Shown here one piece after another: positions 17,939-27,230 of a DNA stretch of 64,000 bases (its first letter is position 1; every line of letters starts with the position of its first letter). The notes beneath the pieces were generated by a model. It saw nothing but the letters and a program-made list of their open reading frames with translations, searched no databases and was not told the DNA's origin. This DNA comes from HGM04593 sp045657945 (GTDB lineage Bacteria > Bacteroidota > Bacteroidia > Bacteroidales > Bacteroidaceae), in NCBI GenBank assembly GCA_045657945.1, contig JAZOUB010000001.1:62001-126000 (forward strand). Direction: 5' to 3'. The position numbers were made by a program, and so were the translations under genes.

Positions 17939-18244
17939 ATGAGTCAGAAAATTAGAATCAAACTTAAATCTTACGATCACAACTTGGTTGACAAGTCGGC
18001 TGAGAAGATTGTAAAGACAGTGAAGGCAACAGGTGCTATCGTTAGCGGTCCAATTCCATTGCCTACACACAAGCGTATCTTCACTGTTAACCGTTCTACT
18101 TTTGTTAACAAGAAGAGCCGCGAGCAGTTCCAGCTCTCTTCGTTCAAGAGACTTATCGACATCTACAGCTCTACAGCTAAGACTGTTGATGCTCTTATGA
18201 AGCTTGAGTTGCCTTCAGGAGTTGAGGTTGAGATTAAAGTGTAA
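17939..18244 (+). CDS. rpsJ: 30S ribosomal protein S10
   Basis: 101 residues; 30S head protein, and in other bacteria also NusE, the antitermination partner of NusB. Recognised by IRIKLKSYDHNLVDKSAEKI and IPLPTHKRIFTVNRSTFV. First gene of the S10 block. Confidence 0.98.
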   Translation: MSQKIRIKLKSYDHNLVDKSAEKIVKTVKATGAIVSGPIPLPTHKRIFTVNRSTFVNKKSREQFQLSSFKRLIDIYSSTAKTVDALMKLELPSGVEVEIKV

Positions 18245-18281
18245 TTTTAATGCGAATTATTAATTTTTAAATTAAACTGAA

Positions 18282-18899
18282 ATGCCAGGATTATTAGGAA
18301 AAAAAATCGGAATGATGTCCGTTTTCAGTGCCGATGGTAAGAATGTTCCATGCACTGTTATCGAAGCAGGTCCTTGTGCAGTTACACAGGTGAAGACAAT
18401 CGAGAAGGATGGCTATGAGGCTGTTCAGGTTGGCTTCCAGGATCAGAAGGAGAGCCGTATCAGTGCTCCTCTCGCAGGCCACTTCAAGAAGGCCGGTGTA
18501 GCTCCCAAGCGCCACTTGGCCGAGTTCAAGGGTTTTGAGACAGAGCTCGCTTTGGGCGATGTTATCACAGTAGATCTCTTTGCTGATACTGCTTACGTTA
18601 GCGTAACAGGTACTTCAAAGGGTAAGGGTTTCCAGGGTGTTGTTAAGAGACACAACTTTGGTGGTGTAGGTCAGGCTACTCACGGTCAGCACAACCGCGC
18701 TCGCAAGCCGGGTTCTATCGGTGCTTGTTCATACCCTGCAAAGGTATTCAAGGGCCTCCGAATGGGCGGTCAGATGGGTAATGCTCGTGTTACTACACAC
18801 AACCTCCAAGTATTAAAGGTAATTCCAGAACACAACCTTTTGGTTATCAAGGGTTCAGTTCCAGGTTACAATGGTTCAATCGTAATAATTGAAAAGTAA
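18282..18899 (+). CDS. rplC: 50S ribosomal protein L3
   Basis: 205 residues; early assembly protein near the peptidyl-transferase centre. Conserved motifs GLLGKKIGMMSVF at the N-terminus and GTSKGKGFQGVVKRHNF with GQMGNARVTTHNL later. Its stop overlaps the rplD start as TAATG. Confidence 0.98.
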   Translation: MPGLLGKKIGMMSVFSADGKNVPCTVIEAGPCAVTQVKTIEKDGYEAVQVGFQDQKESRISAPLAGHFKKAGVAPKRHLAEFKGFETELALGDVITVDLFADTAYVSVTGTSKGKGFQGVVKRHNFGGVGQATHGQHNRARKPGSIGACSYPAKVFKGLRMGGQMGNARVTTHNLQVLKVIPEHNLLVIKGSVPGYNGSIVIIEK

Positions 18900-19540
18900 T
18901 GGAAATCAGCGTATTAAACATAAACGGTGAGAATACCGGTAGAAAGGTTGTCTTGGATGAGTCAATCTTCGGCATCGAGCCTAACCAGCACGTTGTGTAC
19001 ATGGCGGTAAGACAGTATCTTGCTGCTCAGCGTCAGGGTACTCACAAGTCTAAGGAAAGAAGCGAGATTTCAGGTTCTACACGTAAGCTCGGTCGTCAGA
19101 AGGGCGGCGGTGGTGCACGTCGTGGTGACATCAACTCACCTCTGTTGGTAGGTGGTGCTCGCGTGTTCGGTCCTACTCCACGTGATTATAGCTTCAAATT
19201 GAACAAGAAGGTTAAGCAGCTCGCTCGTAAGTCGGCTCTTTCACAGAAGGCTATCGACAATGCGATTGTAGTTGTTGAAGACTTCGCATTCGAGGCTCCA
19301 AGTACAAAGGCTTTTGTTAATGTGTTAAATAATCTTAAAGTTTCTGAAAAGAAGCAGTTGTTTGTTTTGCCATCTAGCAATAAAGCAGTATATTTGTCAG
19401 CCAGAAATTTGAAGGGAACTCAGATGGCTATTGCTTCGGACATTAATACCTATGGTATAATGAATGCCGAGGTTTTGGTTGTGACTGAAAGTTCTCTCGA
19501 GGTAATTAATAACACACTCAACAAAACTAAGGAGGCATAA
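18899..19540 (+). CDS. rplD: 50S ribosomal protein L4
   Basis: 213 residues; lines the exit tunnel with its extended loop (RKLGRQKGGGGARRGDINSP). In some bacteria it represses the S10 operon, but no L4-type leader is evident here. The start codon overlaps the rplC stop. Confidence 0.97.
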   Translation: MEISVLNINGENTGRKVVLDESIFGIEPNQHVVYMAVRQYLAAQRQGTHKSKERSEISGSTRKLGRQKGGGGARRGDINSPLLVGGARVFGPTPRDYSFKLNKKVKQLARKSALSQKAIDNAIVVVEDFAFEAPSTKAFVNVLNNLKVSEKKQLFVLPSSNKAVYLSARNLKGTQMAIASDINTYGIMNAEVLVVTESSLEVINNTLNKTKEA

Positions 19541-19542
19541 AA

Positions 19543-19833
19543 ATGGGAGTATTGATTAAACCTATAGTCACTGAGAAGATGACTAAGATTACTGACCAGT
19601 TGAACCGCTTTGGTTTTATTGTTCGTCCCGAGGCTAACAAGTTGGTAATTAAGAAAGAGATTGAGGCGTTGTACAATGTAACTGTCGTAGATGTAAACAC
19701 TATGAACTACGCAGGCAAGAACAAGAACCGCTACACTAAGGCAGGTTTCATCAAGGGTCGTACAAGCGCTGTGAAGAAGGCTATCGTCACACTTAAGGAG
19801 GGCGATACTATTGATTTTTATAGTAACATTTAA
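19543..19833 (+). CDS. rplW: 50S ribosomal protein L23
   Basis: 96 residues; tunnel-exit protein that docks SRP and trigger factor. Begins MGVLIKPIVTEKMT and includes YNVTVVDVNTMNYAGK. Two bases separate it from rplD. Confidence 0.97.
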   Translation: MGVLIKPIVTEKMTKITDQLNRFGFIVRPEANKLVIKKEIEALYNVTVVDVNTMNYAGKNKNRYTKAGFIKGRTSAVKKAIVTLKEGDTIDFYSNI

Positions 19834-19838
19834 TAGAG

Positions 19839-20663
19839 ATGGCAGTACGTAAATTTAAGCCTACAACACCGGGCCAAAGACATAAGATTATTGGTACCTT
19901 CGAAGAAATCACTGCTGCGGTACCAGAGAAATCGCTTGTAACCGGTAAGCGTTCAACAGGTGGACGTAATAACGACGGTAAGATGACTATGCGCTACAGA
20001 GGCGGTGGTCACAAGCGTAAATTCAGATTTATCGATTTCAAGCGTAACAAGGACGGTATCCCCGCAACAGTTAAGTCAATCGAGTACGATCCTAACCGTT
20101 CGGCTCGTATTGCTTTGCTTTGTTATGCTGATGGTGAGAAGAGTTATATTATTGCTCCTAATGGTTTGGAGGTTGGCGCAGTTTTGATGTCTGGTGCAGA
20201 CGCTGCTCCTGAGGTAGGTAATGCTCTTCCTTTGAAGAACATTCCTATCGGTACAGTAGTTCACAACATCGAGCTCCGTCCTGGACAGGGTGCTATCCTT
20301 GTTCGTTCAGCAGGTAACTTCGCACAGATTGTTTCTCGTGACGAGAACTACTGCGTTATCAAGTTGCCTTCAGGTGAGATTCGCCGCATCTTGAGTACTT
20401 GCCGTGCTACAGTTGGTACAGTAGGTAACTCAGACCACGCACTCGAGTGCTCTGGTAAGGCAGGTCGCTCACGTTGGTTGGGTCGTCGTCCTCACAACCG
20501 TGGTGTTGTTATGAACCCAGTGGATCACCCGATGGGTGGTGGTGAAGGTCGTGCTTCTGGTGGTCACCCACGTTCACGCAAGGGCTTGTACGCTAAGGGT
20601 CTCAAGACTCGTGCGCCTAAGAAGCAGTCTAACAAGTACATTATTGAGAGAAGAAAGAAGTAA
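19839..20663 (+). CDS. rplB: 50S ribosomal protein L2
   Basis: 274 residues; required for subunit joining and peptidyl transfer. Conserved MNPVDHPMGGGEGR with the key histidine, and RPHNRGVVMN, near the C-terminus; starts AVRKFKPTTPGQR. Confidence 0.98.
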   Translation: MAVRKFKPTTPGQRHKIIGTFEEITAAVPEKSLVTGKRSTGGRNNDGKMTMRYRGGGHKRKFRFIDFKRNKDGIPATVKSIEYDPNRSARIALLCYADGEKSYIIAPNGLEVGAVLMSGADAAPEVGNALPLKNIPIGTVVHNIELRPGQGAILVRSAGNFAQIVSRDENYCVIKLPSGEIRRILSTCRATVGTVGNSDHALECSGKAGRSRWLGRRPHNRGVVMNPVDHPMGGGEGRASGGHPRSRKGLYAKGLKTRAPKKQSNKYIIERRKK

Positions 20664-20687
20664 TAATAAGGAAATTTTTGAATTAAT

Positions 20688-20957
20688 ATGAGTCGTTCAT
20701 TAAAAAAAGGTCCATATATCAATGTAAAGTTGGAGAACAAGGTGCTTGCCATGAACGAGAGCGGTAAGAAATCGGTCATCAAGTCTTGGGCTCGTGCTTC
20801 TATGATTTCTCCCGATTTTGTGGGACACACAATAGCTGTTCATAACGGTAATAAATTTATCCCTGTTTACGTAACTGAGAACATGGTAGGTCACAAGTTG
20901 GGCGAGTTCGCTCCAACACGCACTTTCCGCGGTCACTCAGGTAACCGTAAGAAATAA
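20688..20957 (+). CDS. rpsS: 30S ribosomal protein S19
   Basis: 89 residues; 30S head protein paired with S13. Starts MSRSLKKGPYINVKLE; conserved GHKLGEFAPTRTFRGHSG at the C-terminus. Confidence 0.98.
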   Translation: MSRSLKKGPYINVKLENKVLAMNESGKKSVIKSWARASMISPDFVGHTIAVHNGNKFIPVYVTENMVGHKLGEFAPTRTFRGHSGNRKK

Positions 20958-20994
20958 GCAGGTATTTAAAAACTGAATTAAATTAAATAATATA

Positions 20995-21429
20995 ATGGGA
21001 GCAAGAAAAAAATTAGCTGCTGACAAGAGAAAAGAGGCACGTAAGAGCCTTTACTTCGCCAGTGCAAAGGATATCCCTTCATCTCCACGCAAGATGCGTC
21101 TTGTAGCCGATATGGTTCGTGGTATGGAGGTTGGCCGTGCACTCGGTGTCTTGAAGTTCTCTACAAAAGCTGCTTCAAACAACGTTGAGAAACTGTTGCG
21201 TTCGGCTATCGCGAACTGGGAGCAGAAGAATGAGCGCAAGGCTGAGAACGGCGAGCTTTACATCTCGCAGATTTTCGTAGATGAGGCACGCACACTCTAT
21301 CGTATGCGTCCTGCGCCTCAGGGCCGCGGATACAGAATCCGTAAGCGTTCTAACCACGTTACTATCTACGTGGATACCAAAGTAAATAATGACAATAAAA
21401 AAGTAGAAGGAAATGGGACAGAAGGTTAA
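20995..21429 (+). CDS. rplV: 50S ribosomal protein L22
   Basis: 144 residues; exit-tunnel protein with the beta-hairpin region YRMRPAPQGRGYRIRKRSNH. A polar C-terminal extension (NNDNKKVEGNGTEG) goes beyond the compact core and overlaps the start of rpsC by 17 bases in another frame. Confidence 0.97.
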   Translation: MGARKKLAADKRKEARKSLYFASAKDIPSSPRKMRLVADMVRGMEVGRALGVLKFSTKAASNNVEKLLRSAIANWEQKNERKAENGELYISQIFVDEARTLYRMRPAPQGRGYRIRKRSNHVTIYVDTKVNNDNKKVEGNGTEG

Positions 21430-22141
21430 TCCAATTGCTAATCGACTAGGTATCATCAGAGGATGGGATTCCAACTGGTACGGTGGTAAGAACTACGGTG
21501 ACGAATTGGTTGAAGATTCAAAGATCAGAAAATACCTTAATGTACGTTTGGCAAAGGCCAGCGTTTCTAAGATTGTCATCGAGCGTACTTTGAAGCTTGT
21601 TACAATTACCGTATGTACCGCTAAGCCCGGTATCATCATCGGTAAGGGTGGTCAGGAAGTTGACAAGTTGAAGGAGGAGTTGAAGAAGATCACTGACAAG
21701 GAGATACAGATAAACATTTTTGAAGTTAAGAAGCTTGAGCTTGATGCAACTATTGTTGCTAACAGCATAGCACGTCAGGTTGAAGGTAAGATTGCATACC
21801 GTCGCGCAATCAAGACAGCCATTGCGAATACAATGCGTATGGGTGCCGAGGGTATCAAGATTCAGATCTCAGGCCGTTTGAACGGTGCCGAGATGGCTCG
21901 CTCGGAGATGTACAAGGAGGGTCGTACTCCATTGCACACATTCCGCGCAGACATCGACTACTGCCAGGCTGAGGCCCTCACAAAGGTAGGTATCCTTGGT
22001 ATCAAGGTATGGATCTGCCGCGGCGAGGTTTACGGTAAGAGAGATTTGGCTCCTAACTTTACACAGAGCAAGGAGAGCGGTTTCAATAACAACCAGGCTG
22101 GTGGCAGAAACTTCAAACGTAAGAAAAACAACAATCGCTAA
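21413..22141 (+). CDS. rpsC: 30S ribosomal protein S3
   Basis: 242 residues; mRNA-entry protein. KH domain with PGIIIGKGGQEVDKLKEEL, followed by the S3 C-terminal domain (GRLNGAEMARSEMYKEGRTP). The start MGQKVNPIANRLG lies inside the end of rplV, which suggests translational coupling. Confidence 0.98.
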   Translation: MGQKVNPIANRLGIIRGWDSNWYGGKNYGDELVEDSKIRKYLNVRLAKASVSKIVIERTLKLVTITVCTAKPGIIIGKGGQEVDKLKEELKKITDKEIQINIFEVKKLELDATIVANSIARQVEGKIAYRRAIKTAIANTMRMGAEGIKIQISGRLNGAEMARSEMYKEGRTPLHTFRADIDYCQAEALTKVGILGIKVWICRGEVYGKRDLAPNFTQSKESGFNNNQAGGRNFKRKKNNNR

Positions 22142-22161
22142 CGAATTGAATTTCAAGAATT

Positions 22162-22590
22162 ATGTTACAGCCTAAAAAGACAAAATATAGAAGAGTGCAA
22201 CACGGTGTGAGCAAGGGTTTCGCAACACGCGGTAACCAGCTCGCATTCGGTTCTTTCGGAATCAAGTGTTTGCAGTACAAATGGTTGAATGGCCGTCAGA
22301 TCGAGGCTGCGCGTATTGCGGTAACTCGCTACATGCAGCGTCAGGGTCAGGTATGGCTCCGTGTTTTCCCTGATAAACCAATCACACGTAAACCTGCCGA
22401 TGTCCGCATGGGTAAGGGTAAGGGAGATCCCGAGGGCTTTGTATTCCCCGTTACACCGGGTCGTATCCTCATTGAGATTGAGGGAGTTTCATTCGAGATT
22501 GCAAAAGAGGCTTTGCGTCTTGCAGCTCAGAAGCTTCCTGTTACAACAAAATTTATTGTTAGACGCGATTACGATTATAATAAGGCATAA
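22162..22590 (+). CDS. rplP: 50S ribosomal protein L16
   Basis: 142 residues; organises the A-site side of the 50S subunit. Motifs MLQPKKTKYRRVQHG and RMGKGKGDPEGFVFPV. Confidence 0.98.
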   Translation: MLQPKKTKYRRVQHGVSKGFATRGNQLAFGSFGIKCLQYKWLNGRQIEAARIAVTRYMQRQGQVWLRVFPDKPITRKPADVRMGKGKGDPEGFVFPVTPGRILIEIEGVSFEIAKEALRLAAQKLPVTTKFIVRRDYDYNKA

Positions 22591-22592
22591 TT

Positions 22593-22787
22593 ATGAAAAT
22601 AGCAGAAATTAGAGAGCTCTCTACAGCGGAGCTGCAGGAGAGAGTAGAGGCTGATGTTACTCGTTATGCCCAGATGAAGATGAATCACGCGATTTCACCT
22701 CTGGAGAACCCTGAGTTGTTGAAGAAGCTTCGTCGTGATATTGCGCGTATGAAGGGTGAGTTGCGTTCTCGCGAATTAAATAAATAA
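22593..22787 (+). CDS. rpmC: 50S ribosomal protein L29
   Basis: 64 residues; helical tunnel-exit protein. Begins MKIAEIRELSTAELQER; the C-terminal LRRDIARMKGELRSREL is typical. Two bases after rplP. Confidence 0.96.
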   Translation: MKIAEIRELSTAELQERVEADVTRYAQMKMNHAISPLENPELLKKLRRDIARMKGELRSRELNK

Positions 22788-22796
22788 ATAAGACTT

Positions 22797-23054
22797 ATGG
22801 AGGTAAGAAATTTAAGAAAAGAGCGTACCGGTATTGTCGTTAGCAACAAGATGGAGAAGACAATTACCGTTGCTGCCAAGTTTAAGGAGAAGCACCCTAT
22901 CTATGGCAAATTCGTGAGCAGAACAAAGAAATATCACGTGCACGATGAGAAGCAGGAGTGCTCAGTTGGCGATACTGTACGCATAATGGAGACTCGTCCC
23001 TTGAGCAAGACCAAGAGATGGAGATTAGTAGAAATCATCGAAAAAGTTAAGTAA
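22797..23054 (+). CDS. rpsQ: 30S ribosomal protein S17
   Basis: 85 residues; early assembly protein of the OB-fold type. Conserved GIVVSNKMEKTITV and the C-terminal RPLSKTKRWRLVEI. Confidence 0.97.
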   Translation: MEVRNLRKERTGIVVSNKMEKTITVAAKFKEKHPIYGKFVSRTKKYHVHDEKQECSVGDTVRIMETRPLSKTKRWRLVEIIEKVK

Positions 23055-23056
23055 TT

Positions 23057-23425
23057 ATGATACAGGTTGAGTCAAGACTTACAGTATGTGATAATAGCGG
23101 CGCAAAGGAAGCTTTGTGTATTCGTGTACTCGGTGGTACACGTCGCCGCTATGCTTCTGTGGGGGATGTTATCGTAGTCTCTGTGAAGAGCGTTATTCCC
23201 TCAAGCGATTTGAAGAAAGGAGTTGTTTCTAAGGCTCTTATTGTTCGTACCAAGAAAGAGGTTCGTCGCCAGGATGGTTCATACATCCGTTTCGATGACA
23301 ACGCCTGCATTTTGCTGAAGAATGACGGCGAAATGCGCGGTAGCCGTATTTTCGGCCCCGTAGCGCGTGAGCTTCGTGCAACTGACTATACTAAGGTTGT
23401 GTCTTTGGCACCAGAGGTACTTTAA
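23057..23425 (+). CDS. rplN: 50S ribosomal protein L14
   Basis: 122 residues; 50S protein at the subunit interface. MIQVESRLTVCDNSGAKEAL start and GSRIFGPVARELR near the end are diagnostic. Confidence 0.98.
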   Translation: MIQVESRLTVCDNSGAKEALCIRVLGGTRRRYASVGDVIVVSVKSVIPSSDLKKGVVSKALIVRTKKEVRRQDGSYIRFDDNACILLKNDGEMRGSRIFGPVARELRATDYTKVVSLAPEVL

Positions 23426-23444
23426 TTTTTAAAATTTTGAAGTA

Positions 23445-23762
23445 ATGAAGAAATTACATATCAAAAAAGGTGATATGGTCATCGTAAACGCTGGCGAGGA
23501 CAAGGGCAAGACCGGTAAGGTGTTGCAGGTAATCGTTGAGAAGGACCGTGCCATCGTAGAGGGCGTTAACATGGTTTCAAAGAGCACGAAACCAAACGCA
23601 AAGAACCCCCAGGGAGGTATTGTAAAACAAGAGGCTTCAATCCATGTGTCTAACCTCAACTTGGTTGATCCCAAGTCAGGCAAGGCTACACGCATCGGCC
23701 GCAAGGTTAATGCAGAGGGAAAGAAGGTTCGTTATGCTAAAAAATCAGGAGAGGAGATTTAA
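23445..23762 (+). CDS. rplX: 50S ribosomal protein L24
   Basis: 105 residues; assembly initiator of the 50S subunit. KOW motif GDMVIVNAGEDKGKTGKVL near the N-terminus and IVKQEASIHVSNLNLV later. Confidence 0.97.
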   Translation: MKKLHIKKGDMVIVNAGEDKGKTGKVLQVIVEKDRAIVEGVNMVSKSTKPNAKNPQGGIVKQEASIHVSNLNLVDPKSGKATRIGRKVNAEGKKVRYAKKSGEEI

Positions 23763-23764
23763 TA

Positions 23765-24322
23765 ATGGGTAATACAGCAAGCCTTAAGAAAGAATATGCC
23801 GAGCGTATTGCTCCGGCGTTGATGAAGCAGTTCAACTATTCATCGGCAATGCAGGTGCCTGTACTCAAGAAGATCGTTATCAACGAAGGTCTCGGTGCTG
23901 CTACACAGGACAAGAAGATCATCGATGTTGCAATCAACGAGATTACAGCTATCACAGGTCAGAAGGCCGTTGCCACTGTTTCACGTAAGGATATTTCAAA
24001 CTTCAAGTTGCGTAAGAAGATGCCTATCGGCGTTATGGTTACATTGCGTCGTGAGCGTATGTATGAGTTCCTGGAGCGTTTGATCCGTGTGGCTCTTCCC
24101 CGTATCCGCGACTTCAAGGGTATCGAGAGCAAGTTCGATGGTAATGGTAACTACTCTTTGGGTATCAAGGAGCAGATTATCTTCCCCGAGATCAACATTG
24201 ACAACATCATGCGTCTTAACGGTATGAATATTACATTTGTAACTACAGCCAAGACTGACGAGGAGGGTTATGCTTTGTTGAAAGAGTTCGGTCTTCCTTT
24301 TAAAAACGCTAAAAATTCATAA
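23765..24322 (+). CDS. rplE: 50S ribosomal protein L5
   Basis: 185 residues; central protuberance protein binding 5S rRNA. Contains VLKKIVINEGLGAA, LRKKMPIGVMVTLRRERM and RDFKGIESKFDGNGNYSLG. Confidence 0.98.
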   Translation: MGNTASLKKEYAERIAPALMKQFNYSSAMQVPVLKKIVINEGLGAATQDKKIIDVAINEITAITGQKAVATVSRKDISNFKLRKKMPIGVMVTLRRERMYEFLERLIRVALPRIRDFKGIESKFDGNGNYSLGIKEQIIFPEINIDNIMRLNGMNITFVTTAKTDEEGYALLKEFGLPFKNAKNS

Positions 24323-24330
24323 TTTAGACT

Positions 24331-24630
24331 ATGGCAAAAGAATCAATGAAAGCGCGTGAGGTAAAGCGCGCGAAATTGACCAAGAAATATGCTGCAAAGC
24401 GTGCTGCTCTCAAGCAGATTATTAACACCGGTACTCCTGAGGAGGCTTATGAGGCATCTCGCAAGCTTCAGTCATTGCCTTTGAACTCTAACCCTATCCG
24501 CATGCACAACCGTTGCAAGTTGACAGGTCGTCCCAAAGGTTATATCCGTCTTTTTGGTATCTCACGTATCCAGTTCCGTGAGATGGCATCTCAGGGTCTC
24601 ATCCCAGGTGTTAAGAAAGCAAGTTGGTAA
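24331..24630 (+). CDS. rpsN: 30S ribosomal protein S14 (zinc-free form)
   Basis: 99 residues, the longer type with a single cysteine (HNRCKLTGRPKGYIRLFGIS) instead of a four-cysteine zinc site. C-terminus FREMASQGLIPGVKKASW is typical. Confidence 0.97.
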   Translation: MAKESMKAREVKRAKLTKKYAAKRAALKQIINTGTPEEAYEASRKLQSLPLNSNPIRMHNRCKLTGRPKGYIRLFGISRIQFREMASQGLIPGVKKASW

Positions 24631-24691
24631 ATTTTTGAGTGTTTAATTAAATATTGTCAGGGTAGGCCTGATTAATTTAAAATTAATTTTT

Positions 24692-25087
24692 ATGACAGAT
24701 CCTATTGCAGATTATTTGACGAGGTTGAGGAATGCCATTCAAGCAAAGCACAGAGTGGTAGAAGTTCCTGCCTCTAACCTCAAGAAGGAGATCACAAAGA
24801 TCCTTTTTGACAAGGGTTACATCTTGAACTACAAGTTTGTTGAGGATGGCCCTCAAGGCTCTATTAAGATTGCCTTGAAGTACGACGCAGTAAACAAGGT
24901 TAACGCAATCAAGAACTTGGTTCGCGTTTCATCACCAGGTTTGCGCCGTTATACGGGATACAAAGATATGCCCAGAGTGATCAATGGATTGGGTATCGCT
25001 ATTTTGTCGACATCCAAAGGTGTAATGACAGACAAGGAGGCTGCTGCTGAGAAGATCGGTGGTGAGGTTCTCTGCTATGTCTACTAA
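24692..25087 (+). CDS. rpsH: 30S ribosomal protein S8
   Basis: 131 residues; binds the central domain of 16S rRNA. MTDPIADYLTRLRNAIQAKH start and GLGIAILSTSKGVMTDKEA near the end. The 61-base gap upstream is longer than most in this block and contains only a short weak inverted repeat (TCAGG/CCTGA). Confidence 0.98.
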   Translation: MTDPIADYLTRLRNAIQAKHRVVEVPASNLKKEITKILFDKGYILNYKFVEDGPQGSIKIALKYDAVNKVNAIKNLVRVSSPGLRRYTGYKDMPRVINGLGIAILSTSKGVMTDKEAAAEKIGGEVLCYVY

Positions 25088-25104
25088 TCATGGAGGATTG
25101 AGCA

Positions 25105-25683
25105 ATGTCTAGAATTGGTAAATTACCTATTAGTATTCCCGCAAATGTTACCGTTGCTGTAAGCAATGATAACGTTATCACTGTAAAAGGTCCTAAGGGC
25201 GAGCTTTCACAGAAGATTGATTCATCAATCGCTATCGCTGTTGAGGATGGCACTTTGGCTGTTAAGTATGCAAACTGCGAGACTTATGCAGAGGCTACAA
25301 AGCAGCAGCACGCTTTCCACGGCTTGTACCGTGCGCTCATCAACAACATGGTTATCGGTGTTTCAACAGGTTTCCGTAAGGAACTTGAGCTCGTTGGTGT
25401 TGGTTACCGTGTGAACGATAAACCCAACAATGCTATTGAGTTGTTGCTTGGTTTTACCCACCCAATCTATATGCAGTTCCCTGCAGAGGTTAAGATTGAG
25501 ACTAAGTCTGAGAGAAACAAGAACCCACTTATCATTATCGAGTCTTGCAACAAGGAGTTGCTTGGTTTGATTTGTGCTAAGATCCGCTCATTCCGTAAGC
25601 CTGAGCCATATAAGGGTAAGGGTGTCAAGTTTGTTGGCGAGATTATCCGTCGCAAGTCTGGTAAGTCGGCAGGTGCTAAATAA
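25105..25683 (+). CDS. rplF: 50S ribosomal protein L6
   Basis: 192 residues in two L6 repeats; near the GTPase centre. MSRIGKLPISIPANVTV start and the C-terminal signature PEPYKGKGVKF. Confidence 0.98.
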   Translation: MSRIGKLPISIPANVTVAVSNDNVITVKGPKGELSQKIDSSIAIAVEDGTLAVKYANCETYAEATKQQHAFHGLYRALINNMVIGVSTGFRKELELVGVGYRVNDKPNNAIELLLGFTHPIYMQFPAEVKIETKSERNKNPLIIIESCNKELLGLICAKIRSFRKPEPYKGKGVKFVGEIIRRKSGKSAGAK

Positions 25684-25704
25684 TAAAGTAAAACAGTAAG
25701 CATT

Positions 25705-26043
25705 ATGACAAAGATAGAAAGACGTACCAAGATTAAATATAGAGTGCGCAATAAGGTTTCTGGTGTTGCAGAGCGTCCTCGTATGAGCGTTTTCCGTAGC
25801 AACAAGCAGATCTATGTTCAGATAATTAATGACCAGACAGGCCGTACATTGGCCGCAGCTTCTTCTCTCGGTCTTGAGGCAATGCCTAAGAAAGAGCAGG
25901 CTGCAAAGGTAGGTGAGATGATCGCAAAGAAGGCTATCGAGGCAGGTATTACTACTGTTGTTTTCGATCGTAACGGTTACCTCTACCACGGACGAGTTAA
26001 AGAAGTGGCTGATGCTGCACGTAATGGAGGTCTTAAATTCTAA
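25705..26043 (+). CDS. rplR: 50S ribosomal protein L18
   Basis: 112 residues; 5S rRNA binder. RPRMSVFRSNKQIYVQII and the C-terminal VFDRNGYLYHGRVKEVADAA are family signatures. The stop overlaps the rpsE start (TAATG). Confidence 0.98.
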   Translation: MTKIERRTKIKYRVRNKVSGVAERPRMSVFRSNKQIYVQIINDQTGRTLAAASSLGLEAMPKKEQAAKVGEMIAKKAIEAGITTVVFDRNGYLYHGRVKEVADAARNGGLKF

Positions 26044-26564
26044 TGAATATGGCAATTAATAATAGAGTAAAAGTCGCAAACGACGTTGAATTGAAAGATA
26101 GATTGGTTGCTATCAACCGTGTAACTAAGGTTACCAAGGGTGGTCGCACATTCAGTTTCTCTGCTATCGTAGTAGTAGGTAATGAGAATGGCATCATCGG
26201 TTATGGTCTTGGTAAGGCCAGCGAGGTAACTGCAGCTATTGCAAAGGGTGTTGAGGCAGCTAAGAAGAACCTGGTTCGCGTACCCGTGCTCAAAGGTACT
26301 GTTCCTCACGAGCAGTCGGCTCACTTCGGTGGTGCTGAGGTTTTCATCAAGCCTGCTTCTCACGGTACCGGTGTTGTTGCCGGTGGTGCTATGCGTGCCG
26401 TTCTTGAGAGTGTTGGTATTACTGACGTTCTTGCTAAGTCTAAGGGTTCTTCTAACCCACACAACTTGGTGAAGGCTACAATCGCAGCTTTGAGCGAGAT
26501 GCGTGATGCACGTATGGTTGCTCAGAACAGAGGTGTTAGTATGAGTAAGGTTTTTAACGGATAA
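26043..26564 (+). CDS. rpsE: 30S ribosomal protein S5
   Basis: 173 residues; fidelity protein next to S4. Contains RVTKVTKGGRTFSFSAIVVVG and the GVVAGGAMRAVLE loop. Start is either the ATG at 26043 overlapping the rplR stop or the ATG at 26049 (MAINNRVKV); the latter also looks natural. Confidence 0.97.
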   Translation: MNMAINNRVKVANDVELKDRLVAINRVTKVTKGGRTFSFSAIVVVGNENGIIGYGLGKASEVTAAIAKGVEAAKKNLVRVPVLKGTVPHEQSAHFGGAEVFIKPASHGTGVVAGGAMRAVLESVGITDVLAKSKGSSNPHNLVKATIAALSEMRDARMVAQNRGVSMSKVFNG

Positions 26565-26576
26565 GGAGATTGAATT

Positions 26577-26756
26577 ATGGCTACAATAAAGATTAAGCAA
26601 GTAAAAAGTCGTATTGGCGCTCCTAAGACCCAGAAGCTGACACTTGATGCTCTTGGCCTTACAAAGATGAATAAGGTTGTTGAGCGTCCTGATAACGCCT
26701 CTATTCGCGGAATGGTTAAGAAAGTTCAGCATTTGGTTGCCATTGTTGAAGAGTAA
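26577..26756 (+). CDS. rpmD: 50S ribosomal protein L30
   Basis: 59 residues, from an ATG 12 bases after the rpsE stop. MATIKIKQVKSRIGAPKTQK, followed by LGLTKMNKVVERPDN and a C-terminal GMVKKVQHLVAI, is the standard L30 pattern. A GGAG six bases upstream of the ATG is one of the few Shine-Dalgarno-like sites here. Confidence 0.96.
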   Translation: MATIKIKQVKSRIGAPKTQKLTLDALGLTKMNKVVERPDNASIRGMVKKVQHLVAIVEE

Positions 26757-26780
26757 TGAATTTTTAAAAAGAATTTGACT

Positions 26781-27227
26781 ATGAAATTAAATAATCTTAA
26801 GCCAGCTGAGGGTGCTGTTAAGGCGCGCAAAAGAATTGGCCGTGGTACCGGTTCAGGTAGAGGTGGTACCTCTACACGTGGTCACAAGGGTGCCAAGTCT
26901 CGTTCTGGTTACAGCAAGAAGATCGGTTTCGAGGGTGGTCAGATGCCTTTGCAACGTCGTGTACCTAAGTACGGCTTTAAAAACATCAATCGTGTAGAGT
27001 ACAAGGCAATCAACTTGTCAACTCTCCAGGCTCTTGCCGAGAGCAAGTCTTTGGAGACTATCAACATTCAGGTTTTGGTTGCTGCAGGTTTCATCTCATC
27101 AACACAGTTGGTTAAGATCCTTGCAAACGGTACTTTGACTGCGAAATTGACAGTAGAGGCTCATGCTTTCTCTGCGAAGGCAGTAGAGGCTATTGAGGCA
27201 GTTGGTGGAACAGTAGTAAAGCTTTAA
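26781..27227 (+). CDS. rplO: 50S ribosomal protein L15
   Basis: 148 residues from the ATG at 26781 (MKLNNLKPAEGAV). Glycine/arginine-rich N-terminal extension (KRIGRGTGSGRGGTSTRGHK) that threads into 23S rRNA, then the globular L15 domain. The stop is 3 bases before secY. Confidence 0.98.
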   Translation: MKLNNLKPAEGAVKARKRIGRGTGSGRGGTSTRGHKGAKSRSGYSKKIGFEGGQMPLQRRVPKYGFKNINRVEYKAINLSTLQALAESKSLETINIQVLVAAGFISSTQLVKILANGTLTAKLTVEAHAFSAKAVEAIEAVGGTVVKL

Positions 27228-27230
27228 AAA